Shown here piece by piece: positions 51,397 through 61,290 of a stretch of 64,000 nucleotides of DNA. The stretch spans positions 5,208,001-5,272,000 of the forward strand of contig JBHGNT010000022.1 of NCBI GenBank assembly GCA_043228905.1. The letters are read 5' to 3'. This stretch comes from Azolla caroliniana (lineage: Eukaryota; Polypodiophyta). The number at the start of each line of letters is the position of its first letter. Position 1 is the first letter of the stretch. The translations under genes and the position numbers were made by a program. The notes under the pieces were generated by a model that was not told where the DNA came from, ran no database searches, and saw only the letters and a list, made by a program, of their open reading frames with translations.

Positions 51397-52400
51397 ATGG
51401 TATCATCGACATGAGCCTGTACAACAACTTCAATGAAGAGAGCAAGGCTCATGAACTCTGGGAGAAGATCGGCATCATGTTCCAGAACAAGAATGTTGTT
51501 AATCGGGTTTCGGTATTTCGGAAGCTAGTGAGGCTCCGGTACCAAGACGGCTTCCGTATGGTAGAGCACATGAATGCCTTCCAGGGGCTGATACACCAAG
51601 AAACCTCGTTGGAAGTACCTCTTGCCGATGACGTACTCACATTGCTCCTGCTCAGTTCCCTCCCAAATAGCTGGGAGACGTTAGTTGTCACGTTGGGCAA
51701 TGCTGGTCTGGAAGGAAAACAACTATCCCTAGCAAGAGTCAAGTCGAGCTTGCTAGATGAGGAGGTGTGTCGGAAAGACAAGGAGGTGATCTTCGACGCC
51801 AAAGCCCTCCTTACCGAATCGGAATGCGGAAGACAAAGGAATCGGAGTCCCCAGAACCGGGAAAAGTCGGGGACACAGTCAAAGTCAAGGGGGAGGCCCA
51901 CTTGCTTCTATTGCGGCAAGCCGGGGCACTTCCAAAAGAACTGTCAGCATTTCCGCAAAGACAAGGGAACCGACAGTACCGATTCTAAGAAGTCACCAAA
52001 TCGGCGAGGCCCGGACTGGAAGGGACTGACGGCGATTTCGGCAAGTGAAGAAGAACTAATGCTCATCACCGAGGAGAGTGAGTTGAACCTTGCCGTTGAC
52101 GAGACAAGGTGGGTTGTCGATTCCGGAGCGTCGTTCCACCTTACCCCGGACTGGAAATGCTTCTCATCCTACACAGCCGGTGAGCACGGATATGTCCGGA
52201 TGGGGAATGAAGGGACATGCCGAATTATCGGCATAGGAGATGTGTTGTTGACGACATCAACCGGATGCAAGCTACCGCTGAAGGATGTTCGACACGTACC
52301 GGAGGTTCTACTGAACCTGATATTAGCCGGTCAACTAGATGATGAAGGCTACACAGTTAGCATCCAGAACGGTGTCATGAAGTTCTGTAAAGGGAGCTAA
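51397..52400 (+). pseudogene. Cop10 gag and protease
   Basis: Right after a shortened primer site (TGGTATCA at 51398) gag begins mid-domain: MSLYNNFNEESKAHELWEKIGIMFQNKNVVNRVSVFRKLVRLRYQDGFRMVEHMNAFQGL at 51411. Capsid, basic linker, intact knuckle CFYCGKPGHFQKNC, then a retropepsin with intact DSG: TRWVVDSGASFHLTPDWKCFSSY. 329 codons open, ending TAA at 52398. The missing start removes the N-terminal RNA/capsid region. Confidence 0.85.
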
Positions 52401-52402
52401 TA

Positions 52403-53492
52403 GTGGCTCGAGCCCGGAAGGTCAACACACTATACTTGATGAATGCCCGGATATCCCGGGAAGAAATGAACGTAGCATCCGACATTGCCGGTGAGTTGTG
52501 GCACAAAAGACTATGTCACATGAATGAGAAGGGGATAAAGAGGCTTGTCGAAGACAACCTCATTCCGGTGAAGGATGTGCAACTTGAGAAGTGCACCGAC
52601 TGCCTCGCCGGCAGGCAAAACCGCACCTCCTTCCGGTCAAAACCACCGATGAGACGGAATGCACCATTGGAGCTGGTACATACCGATGTGTGTCAAGTCG
52701 ACACGAAGTCACATGCTGGATCGCAGTACTTCATGACGTTCATAGACGAGCACAACCGGAAGCTATGGGTCTTACCATTGAAGACGAAGGACCAAGTGTT
52801 ATCCGTCTTCAAGGAGCTCCACGCGAGAGTGGAAAGAGAAATCGGTCGGAAGGAGAAGGCGGTTCGAGCAAATAACAGAGGAGAATACCGGGCAGTTCGA
52901 GGAATATAGCCGGTCGAAGGGAATCCGACTCGAATTTACCGTGTCAAAGACGCTAGAACTAAACGGGCTGGCCAAAAGGATTAACTTAACCATAATGGAG
53001 AGAGTCTGGAGCATGCTCACACATGCCAAGCTACCCAAGAAGTTTTGGGCTGATGCGCTAACGACGACGACTTATGTGATAAACAGATCACCCTCAGTAC
53101 CCTTGGACGGAGACTCACTGCGGAAAATATGGACCGGTAAGGATGTGTCTTACCGGCATTTGAAGGTGTTCGGGTGTCTCGCATACGTGCATGTAGTGAA
53201 GGACAAGAGAGCAAAGTTGTATCCGAAGTCCTGGCCATGCATATTCCTTGGATACGGCGATGATGAGTTCGGTTACCGGGTGTGGGATTTGGTCGACAGA
53301 AAGGTGTTCTGGAGTCGGGACATAGTCTTCATGGAAGACAAGACCATTGTCGACAGGGAGTCGGAGAAGAAGGTAAGGAACTCCGGATCATCCATCGAAA
53401 ACCGGCTTGAGGACAAAAGGATATACCCGGTTGAAAACCGAATGTTAGCCGGTAACCGGGTAACACTCGACGAACCGGCCGGATACGGATAG
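52403..53492 (+). pseudogene. Cop10 GAG-pre-INT and integrase, catalytically dead
   Basis: LWHKRLCHMNEKGIKRLVEDNLIPVKDVQLEKCTDCLAGRQNR, VHTDVCQVDTKSHAGSQYFMTFIDEHNRKLWVLPL, then RANNRGEY where RSDNGGEY is usual (second Asp lost), a stop at 52907, then NGLAKRINLTIMERV where AER is usual (Glu lost), FGCLAYVHVVKDKRAKLYPK, YGDDEFGYRVWDLVDRKVFWSRDIVFMEDKT. Two of three catalytic residues are gone, by G-to-A changes. Confidence 0.85.
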
Positions 53493-53890
53493 GAAACCGA
53501 ACCGATTGAAGAAGAAGAAGAAGAAGAAGACACCAGAACCAAACAAGATCCAGAATCAGATTCGGATGAAGAACGAATGGAGGAACCGGCAGTCAGAAAC
53601 CAACGACGGAGATATCCTCTCCGAGAGAGAAGAGCCCCCCCAAGATTTCTGGATGCAGAGCATGTGTTGCTAACCGATGAGGGGGAGCCGGAAAGCTTCG
53701 AAGAAGCAAAGAGAGACACCCACAACCCCAAGTGGTTGAGTGCCATGCAGGATGAGATGGATTCCCTGCATGAGAACCACACATATGAACTGACGGAGTT
53801 GCCGAAAGGGAAGAGAGCACTCCGGAACAAGTGGGTGTACAACCTGAAACTGGGAGACGCTGGAAATCCACCAAGGTATAAGGCTTGAAT
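53493..53890 (+). pseudogene. Cop10 linker and first RT residues
   Basis: Acidic linker with a Glu run (GAAGAAGAA, 53505-53530), then RYPLRERRAPPRFLDAEHVLLTDEGEPESFEEAKRDTHNPKWLSAMQDEMDSLHENHTYELTELPKGKRALRNKWVYNLKLGDAGNPPRYKA, where RT stops and the 3' LTR begins. Confidence 0.85.
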
Positions 53891-54122
53891 CGGATCCGAC
53901 TATGAATGAAGAAGACCCGCTGAGAACCGGAAGAGATCCGGAAACCAGATCGGTGGACCCGGTGAGAACTAGAAGTGAAGATAGATTTGTAAATATGTCT
54001 TGAGTCAGCCCATTGAAGCTATGTTTGTAAATAGCCTTAAGTTCATATAACTATAAATATGACTTAGGGCAATCACTTTATGTGTGAGAGTTTTTTTGTG
54101 CGTTGCATATTGTTGTAACTAT

Positions 54123-54177
<55 letters not shown>

Positions 54178-54435
54178 AGAGTAGCTATGAGCACTCTCTG
54201 TTGTAACTATTGCCTGGCGAAGATTGAGAGCACGAGATCGTTGCCTCTGTGCCTCCACCTTGTATTTTCCTCTCTTCATAGTGATAGTTCAGAGTCTGTG
54301 GGCTCCCGTGGTTTTTCCCTCTTAGGGTTTTCCACGTAAACATCATGTGTCATATTTCTGTGTACTCTCCTCCTTTCCCATCTCTGTGTTCAACACTCGG
54401 TTGTAGCCGAGCGATATTCTGTGTATTTCTCATCA
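53891..54435 (+). repeat. 3' LTR of Cop10, first bases deleted
   Basis: Aligns with the 5' LTR from about its 26th base to its end. It contains a (TA)n(GA)n tract at 54123-54173 that is (GA)n only in the 5' LTR. Confidence 0.9.
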
Positions 54436-54440
54436 AAAGG

Positions 54441-54761
54441 TACAATCAAAAACTCAGAGGCAACTACCTCGAGCTCTATATCTTCGCCAGCCGACGGTTA
54501 CAACAGAGTATTTCACTTTATCTCACACATTCTCTCTCCGTCACTCTCTCTGTACAACAATATGAGAACAACAACAACTATAACTGTCCAAAGTGATTGC
54601 CCTAAGTCATATTTATACTTATATGAACTTAGGGTTATTTACAAATATAGCCTCAATACGCTTACTCAAAACGTATTTACAGATATGTCTTCTCTTCCGG
54701 TTCTCACCGGGTCCTCTTCATTCATCACCGGATCCCATCCGGAGGAACCAATTTCCCAACA
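54441..54761 (-). repeat. 3' LTR of Cop9, second part
   Basis: Continues the LTR from 50843 to its end ACCAATTTCCCAACA. The minus-strand PPT follows (AATCTCCCCCTTCAC, 54760-54774). Confidence 0.85.
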
Positions 54762-54771
54762 ATCTCCCCCT

Positions 54772-55253
54772 TCACTCGGGCATGGGATGTCTTGTTAGCC
54801 TGATCCGCTTTCCACACACGACCAACTTGTCAGTTGTCAAGACCTTGGTCAACATTTCCGTCCTGTTCTCCTCTGAGTGGATCTTCATCAGCACGAACTC
54901 TTGATCTTCTACTCTCTCCCAGATCCAGTGGTACCTCCGCTGGATATGTTTCGTCCAAGAATGGTAGGCCGCGTTCTTTGCAAGGTGGATGACACTTTGA
55001 CAGTCGTAGTAGAGCCGGTATTCCTCCTGTTGGATTCCTAGCTCTCCGATGAAGTCCTTCATCCAAATTATCTCCTTACGGGCTTCTATAGCTACCATGT
55101 ACTCCACCCCGTGGTTAACAACGTAACCGTCTTCTTCAGCCTTGACTCCCATGAAACAGCTCCCCTTGCATAAGACATGACATATCCGGATGTAGACCGG
55201 CTGGTATCCACATCAGCCGACATATCCAAATCGTTAATCCATCAAGTTGGGGA
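54772..55253 (-). pseudogene. Cop9 RNase H
   Basis: VEYMVAIEARKEIIWMKDFIGELGIQQEEYRLYYDCQSVIHLAKNAAYHSWTKHIQRRYHWIWERVEDQEFVLMKIHSEENRTEMLTKVLTTDK. The usual CDNQSA is YDCQSV, so a catalytic-region residue is altered. Single copy, unlike Cop3. Confidence 0.8.
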
Positions 55254-56400
55254 TTACCGGAGGCACATACTCGAGGTGCCTTTCAGATATTGGAGTATCC
55301 ACTTGACTGCGTTCCAATGTTGTCTTTCGGGATTGCTCATGAACCAGCTTACCACTCCAACTGCATATCCGATATCCATCCGGGTACATACCATCGTGTA
55401 CATCAAGCTTCCGACGGCACATGCATATGGTATCTTCATCATATCCGTCTTCTCCGCCTTTGTCCTTGGGCTTTGTTTTCCGGATAACTTGTAGTTTGCC
55501 GGAAGTGTTGATCCGACCGATTTCGTCTCCGACATGTTGAACCGTTCAAGCACCTTTGTCACGTACTTCTCCTGGGATAACCACAACAACTTCTTCGATT
55601 GGTCCTAGATGATGTGCATTCCCAATATATGTCTTGCCGCTCCCAAGTCTTTCATTGAGAAGGTTCAGTTCAGGGCCTTCTTCAGCATCCGAATCTTGCC
55701 ATAGTCTCGTCTGACGATCTGCATATTATCCACATACAGGAGGAGTATCAGGAAATCTCCTCCGTCAAATTTCTTCACAAACACACAGTGATCGGCTTGT
55801 ATTTTGTGTTACCCTTGGTCAGTCATGAAGGAGTCGAACTTCCGGTACCATTGTCAGGGAGCTTGCTTCAGTCCGTATAAGCTCTACTTCAGTCGGCACA
55901 CCAGGTGCTCCTTCCCTTTCTTCTCAAATCCTTCCAGTTGATACATGTAGATCTCTTCTTCGAGGTCACCATGTAGGAATGCCATCTTGACGTCCAGTTG
56001 CTCTACCTCGAGGTCCATGCTTGCTGCTATGCCCAATACCGTCCGGATGGATGTCATCTTTACTATCGGGGCAAAGATCTCATCGAAGTCCAATCCTTTC
56101 TTCTGCTGGAAGCCCTTCACCATGATTCGGGTTTTGTACCTTGGTGGATTTCCGACGTCTCTCGGTTTCAGCTTGTACACCCACTTGTGCTGGAATGCTC
56201 TCTGCCCTTTCGGCAACTCTGTCAGTTCATACGTGTGGTTCTCATGCCGGGAATCCATCTCGTCTTGCATGGCAGTCGACCACTTGCAGTTGTGGGTGTC
56301 TCTCTTTGCTTCTTCAAAGCTTTTTGTCTCCCCCTCATCGGTTAGCAACACATGATCTGCATCCGAAAATCTCCGGGGGGCTCTTCTCTCCTTGAGAGGA
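55254..56400 (-). pseudogene. Cop9 reverse transcriptase
   Basis: Minus strand: [118 protein letters not shown] (55884-56351), then broken frames through the catalytic part (about 55720-55760, LLLYVDN-like), then LWLSQEKYVTKVLERFNMSETKSVGSTLPANYKLS and the rest (55254-55589). Stops near 55605 and 55808. Confidence 0.8.
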
Positions 56401-57164
56401 TATCTCCATCCCTAGTTTTTGACTACCAATTCCTCCATCTGTTCCGAATCTGAATCCGATACGGGATCTTGTCCAGTTCCGAAGTCTTCTTCTTCTTCTT
56501 CGTCGTCGGTCGGTTCGGTTTCCTATCCGTATCCAGCCGATTCGTCGAGTGTCATCAAGTTACCGGCTAACATCCGGTTTTCAATCGGGTAGGTCCTTGT
56601 GTCCTCAGGCTGGTTTTCATTGGATGATCCGGAGTTGGTCATCTTCTTCTCCGACTCCCAGTCAGAAATGGTCCTATCTTCCATGAAGACTATGTCTCGA
56701 CTCCAAAACACCTTCTTGTGAACCAAATCCCACACCCGGTAACCGAACTCATCATCACCGTATCCAAGGAATATGCATGGTTGGGACTTCGGATCGAACT
56801 TTGCTCTCTTGTCCTTCGCCACATGCATGTATGCGAGACACCCGAACACCTTCAGATACCGGTAAGATACATCTTTACCGGTCCATACTTTGTAAGCTGA
56901 GTCTCCTCCCAAGGTAACCTCCGGAACGTGTCAGACATCCTTCAGTAGCACCTTGCATCCGGTTGATGTCGTCAACAACACATCTCCTATGCCAACAATT
57001 CGGAATGTGCCTTCATTCCCCATCCGGACACAACCATGATCTCCGGTTGTGTAGGATGAGAAGCATCTCTGGTCTAGTGTGAGGTAGAACGACGCTTTGG
57101 AATCGACAACCCATGTTGTCTCGTCGTTGACAAGGTTTAACTCATTCTCTTCGGTAATGAGCAT
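56401..57164 (-). pseudogene. Cop9 PR fused to INT C-terminus by deletion
   Basis: PR part (56931-57164): ETTWVVDSKASFYLTLDQRCFSSYTTGDHGCVRMGNEGTFRIVGIGDVLLTTSTGCKVLLKDV, with DSG changed to DSK. At about 56915 the sequence passes directly into GGDSAYKVWTGKDVSYRYLKVFGCLAYMHVAKDKRAKFDPKSQPCIFLGYGDDEFGYRVWDLVHKKVFWSRDIVFMEDRT (INT end). GAG-pre-INT and the INT core are missing. A DEEEEEDFG-type acidic linker follows. Confidence 0.8.
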
Positions 57165-57449
57165 CAGTTATTCTTCACTTGTTGCGATCGCCAATAGTTC
57201 TTCTGGAAGTGCCATGCTTCCCATAGTAGAAGCAAGTAGGCCTTCCCCTTTATTTTGACCTCATCCCCGACTTGTCCCAGTTTTGGGGACTCCGATACCG
57301 GCCTCTTCCCCGGTTGTGGTCATCTTCCGTGACCAAGGCCTTCAGATCGGTTCCGGACTCTCGGTCCTTCCGGAGAGCTTCTTCATCTAGAAAGCTTGAT
57401 TTTACCCTTGCTAGGGACAACAACTTTCCTTCTGGTCCGGCGTTGCCCC
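57165..57449 (-). pseudogene. Cop9 gag C-terminal part
   Basis: Degenerate knuckle region (CFYYGKHGTSRRTI: Cys to Tyr, His lost) and the capsid end LSLARVKSSFLDEEALRKDRESGTDLKALVTE-like. The match to Cop3 and Cop10 gag stops at about 57449, where the Gyp7 3' end begins. Confidence 0.7.
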
Positions 57450-60326
57450 TTTCACATTCTGGTCTTTAACTCCTTTCCCAGCCGGGTAACACATGGCACG
57501 CCCGTGGGACAGTACCTTGTACGTCGAATCTCACTATCCGGCCCTTAGCCTTCGTCCAAGATATCTAGAATACTCTGCTCCAGGGTGTCCATTGGTTCTT
57601 CGGGAATCTGTTGTTGTTGTTGTTGTTGTGGCTGTGGCTACTGTTGCTGCGTCTCCGGCTCCGCCGATTGTTGCTCCTTGGGTGGCGTCTGTTCGGCTCC
57701 TGGTACCGGCGGTTGTGGCGGTGATTCCTTCGTTAGCTGCTCTGCCAGATTTCACTCCGGTTGACTTTCCCCGGCCTTGTCCCCGTACGGTCCTTGCCCC
57801 GGCAATGGCTCCTCATCGCTGAGGTTGACGGTCGCCACCTGCCTTGCTTCTTCTTGCTATAGCCTAGTCTGCTCATAACTTTCAAACTGGATTTGAGCAT
57901 CCAGTCGATCATTGTCCAGTTGTGCTACCAGCTGCTGGACCACTGCTAACTGTTCCTCCGCTAGAGTTACAAAGTCTTCTGCTAACTCATCTCTTATGCC
58001 AATGAAGTCCTCCTTTGTTAGCATGTAGCAATCGTCGCCATCCTCCTGCCGGTTTTCCGCGTCCGCGCTTAGCAACTGGAGCTTGGCTGTGTGCTTTGCC
58101 CATTTGTCCCACCATTGCGCGAAGCTTTCGTCAATCAAGCGTTTTGTCTTGTTCCTCCATGCCTAGACAATGAACTGGATTCGCTCAAATCCCATCTTCG
58201 ATTTGTACTCCGCGGCTTGCCGTTCTTCCTTCAATTGCTTGATCAGCGTCCTGCTCCCAGTAATGTGACAATTGGTTTTGGTAGGCGTTCTGCAACCTTT
58301 GCAATACCATTGTCGCTCTTTCCTTTTCTTCATAATGCTGCTTATGGAGCTCCATACGTTCCTGCGCGGCTTCCTCTAGTAGCGTTGTTCTTTCAGCCCG
58401 TTCTTCAGCTAGCGCTGTCTCGGCTCAATGAACTTCCTGCTGGAGCTTTGCAATCTTCTCTTGCTGCTTCTTATGCTCCATATCCAGGTGCTTATAGTCC
58501 CGGTGCAGGTGCTCAAAGTAATCGGTCTTCTACTTCAGCTTCTGGTTGAGTTGCCGACGAGCGCGGTCTTCCCAATCTTTCTGTTGACGGAGTTCTTCTT
58601 TAAGTCTTTCAATCTCTGTTTCCGCCATCCGTCGCAGCTTATCCTTTTCTTGTAGCACTTTCTCCTTGTCCTCCTTAAGCCGGTCATATGACTGATGTCC
58701 TTTCCTCGGATTCTCTTCTGCTCGGCGGAGGTTCTCAGCAGTCTTTCTTTGTTCTTCTTCTGCTGCTTTCTTCAAGTCCCTTCTCGGGTTTGTAATGCTT
58801 CTTGTGTGGCCAGTTCATCTTTCAATTCGGCAAGCTCTTTTGCTTGCGCCGCCACTGTCTCCGAGACTGGTTCCATCTCTGGGTCTTATTAATATGTATA
58901 GGTGCTGGTGTGTCTTTATTCTGTACATCTACCGGAGTCACCGGTGCTTGGATCTGTGGTTCGGTTAAGGCCATTTTGGCCAATTCTTCTGTGGCTAGGT
59001 CCAAGTCTTGTTCTAGGCTCCGGATCCTTGACCGGGCCGTCTCTAGTTCTCCGGTTGTAACTAGCAACCGGTCCATCTGCGCTTTCTCTTCCTCCTCTAT
59101 GTAGTGAACCACTCCGGCAATCTGTTCTCCAATCCACCAGAGCCATTGGCTGCCGGTACCCTGTTGTTGCGTCTGCACGGAGGGTTGGCTGTTGGTTCCG
59201 CTAGCCAGTGCTCAGTCTTGTCCGGTTGCGTCGAGCTACAACTCTGTCTCTGGTTGGTGACCACTTTGCCGTTCTGGTTCCTGTTGCACGTCCGTTGGCC
59301 GCTTCGCCTCTGATTGCGCTTGACTTACCAGTGTAGGAGGCAATTGTACTGCCTGTGCTTGAATTTTGGGTCTTGCCGTATCCTGACCCGCCGGTATAGC
59401 TTGTTGTGCAGGGAGCTCTATGATCGGTTCTGTTCGAACCGGTTCCAGTTCCACCCTTGGTGCGGGGTACTCAGTGCGGGGTAGAGGTGTTCCATCCTTC
59501 TTTGGGTCCGAACACTCCCTAGCCTGTTCAGCGGTGCTTGCCTTCTGGCGCCATTGGAGGTGCTCTAACGGTTCCTCCTCCGCTTCCTCCTCCTGAGTCC
59601 CGATGTTGATTTTTGCTGCCAAGGGGTCCGGCTCTTGTTGAACCGGTTGGTGAAATATGATCTTGATTGGCCGTGCCGGTGTCTCCTCCCGCGTTTCCTC
59701 TTGCTGCTTCCTATTGGGGCGCTCTTTTGTCGCCTTTTCCGTGTCGGCCGCCTTCCCTTTGGGTGCCTTAGAGGCCAATAGCTGTTGTCGTTTCGAAGCC
59801 GTTTTCGAGGTGCCTTCGGTCGTTCTCCCCCGCTTCATGGTCTTGGCAGGCTCGATAGGTGGCACCAATAGGGTGAGCCATTGCGCCATTGCAGTCCATA
59901 TTTTTCGACCCTCCTTGCCTCTTACAAAGTCGATGGCCGCTCAGAGGCCGTCTGTAATCAGTATCGGCCAGTCCACCTTCATGCTTTCATACGTTGCTAT
60001 GATTAAGCCGGCTCGGTTATGAGGCATGCATGGGGGTCGAGGGTATACATGTCCAAATTTATGGAGCACATGAGCAATCTCTCGAAATAATGTATCTTCG
60101 CTGCCCTGTGTCTTGTAAGCCTTACTGGCCAGAGAGTATTCGCCAAAATATTTTCGGAGCTACTCCGGAGTAGGGTTGTCAATAGTGAAGATGCCTCCCT
60201 TTGGAAGGCCAATCAAAGCATGGATGGCCTCCTCCATGATCAGTTCTGTGTCGATTTCTTTTACTATCTTCTCCGCCTCCCGGTGCGGTGTCGCCTCCAT
60301 GATCGTGAGGAACCCTTCTAACCCGT
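57450..60326 (-). mobile_element. Gyp7: fragment of a gypsy with a coiled-coil ORF
   Basis: Same family as Gyp5. Contains the post-ORF spacer (57450-57544, with the shared ACACATGGCACG and GGGACAGTACCTTGTACGTC blocks) and the ORF. No LTR except perhaps the last bases TTTCACA at the left edge. Cut on the right by the Gyp8 LTR. Confidence 0.75.
57545..60326 (-). pseudogene. Gyp7 coiled-coil ORF, lacking its first codons
   Basis: The reading starts NGLEGFLTIMEATPHREAEKIVKEIDTELIMEEAIHALIGLPKGGIFTIDNPTPE at 60326. The next parts follow Gyp5 in order: FREIAHVLHKFGHVYPRPPCMPHNRAGLIIATYESMKVDWPILITDGL, KASKRQQLLASKAPKGKAADTEKATKERPNRKQQEE, INIGTQEEEAEEEPLEHLQWRQKA, a Pro/Gln-rich part, QWLWWIGEQIAGVVHYIEEEEKAQMDRLL, coiled coil (58530-58775 and flanks), AENRQEDGDDCYMLTKEDFIGIRDELAEDFVTLAEEQL, a Gln tract and TLEQSILDILDEG with TAA at 57545-57547. 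At least six stops or frame breaks. The conserved order shows a real protein family rather than chance open frames. Confidence 0.75.
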
Positions 60327-60389
60327 TGTCGAGGTATTCCTCGCGGATGCGTGGAGTGAGGCGGGACCTCGGGGGTCCTATACCGAAGA

Positions 60390-60433
<44 letters not shown>

Positions 60434-60986
60434 CACTACGTGCGAGCGTAGATTCACAGGGACACGGCCCTTCGACGCAAAGACGCAAGTGGGACAGCGA
60501 CACAGAAAGACACGAAAGTATGTATGTATTGACAAGACAAACAACAAGAACACGAAGACTACAAAACACGAAGTCGGTTACAACCGAACAGGCCGGCGAA
60601 CAGATGCCGATACCTGTTCGTAAACGCACAGAGGGGAATGAGTAGGTTGGAGGTGCTGCCGGAAGCACTCGGGCATTCCTCAGAGTAGCGCGGGCCTCCC
60701 GAAACCTGCACAGAAGGAAGCTATGGCGTTTGCAACCAGAAAGAGAGAGAGAGAGAGAAGCCTTCGCACGCAAACCGACAGCACTTCGTCCTCGACTCAC
60801 CGCGATCCCCTTACTCTCCTCGTCTCCCTCCTTTTTTAGGCAAGGAAGGAGCCGTTTCCCCTTTACTCCCTACCTACCGAATCTACCTAGGATCTCCTAT
60901 GTACAACTTAAGGCGCACGTGCATGAAGAGTCGGTTTCTACGCTCCGGTACACCGATTCCGCTTGTGGACGGTTTTCTTCACGACA
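60327..60986 (-). repeat. 3' LTR of Gyp8
   Basis: 660 bp, TGTCGAGGTATTCC...TTCTTCACGACA, with a (GA)n tract at 60389-60431. Strong match to the Gyp1 LTR in GCACTCGGGCATTCCTCAGA and neighbouring blocks. Confidence 0.9.
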
Positions 60987-61059
60987 TCCGCCCCCACCTA
61001 ACCGCGCATCCACCGGCATGCGCCAAATTGTGTTGGGACGGAGAAAACCGGTCCAGCCT

Positions 61060-61290
61060 TCATTCCCCGCCCGTCGGTTCTTCCCCGGTTTCGGATCGCT
61101 CGTCGTCGCGGTCCAAGTCAACCTGATCCGGCTCGTCGTCGTGACGCTTCTTGAACGTCTTGATCCGCTTCCCAGCTACCGGTATCGTCATTCTCGTACC
61201 GTCGAGTTCCGCCAGATGGTACGTCCCGTTGTCGTTGGCGCTTTGTACCACGTAAGGCCCGAACCACCTTCTTGCGAACTTCCGTGTCGC
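61060..61290 (-). pseudogene. Gyp8 INT C-terminal domain
   Basis: Continues the Pol frame after TGA (61291-61293; an Arg codon CGA fits): RKFARRWFGPYVVQSANDNGTYHLAELDGTRMTIPVAGKRIKTFKKR, a GPY/F-type domain, then an acidic tail DDEPDQVDLDRDDERSETGEEPTGGE. No chromodomain is evident. Confidence 0.8.

Larger units (their letters stand above)
50844..54435 (+). mobile_element. Copia element Cop10 in the Cop9 LTR, TSD AAAGG
   Basis: Plus-strand element inserted in opposite orientation to its relative Cop9. AAAGG occurs at 50839-50843 and 54436-54440. 5' LTR 50844-51395; 3' LTR 53891-54435 lacking its first 26 or so bases. Two deletions: one just after the primer site, removing the gag start, and one from early RT into the 3' LTR, removing RT, RNase H and PPT. 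Cannot move on its own. Confidence 0.9.
50657..57449 (-). mobile_element. Copia element Cop9, split by Cop10 and truncated at its 5' end
   Basis: 3' LTR in two parts (50657-50843 and 54441-54761), PPT, RNase H, RT, INT C-terminus, PR end and gag part on the minus strand. No 5' LTR: at 57449 gag is replaced by Gyp7. The INT core is deleted. It lies in Gyp6 (flank GTAAT, 50652-50656). Confidence 0.85.
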
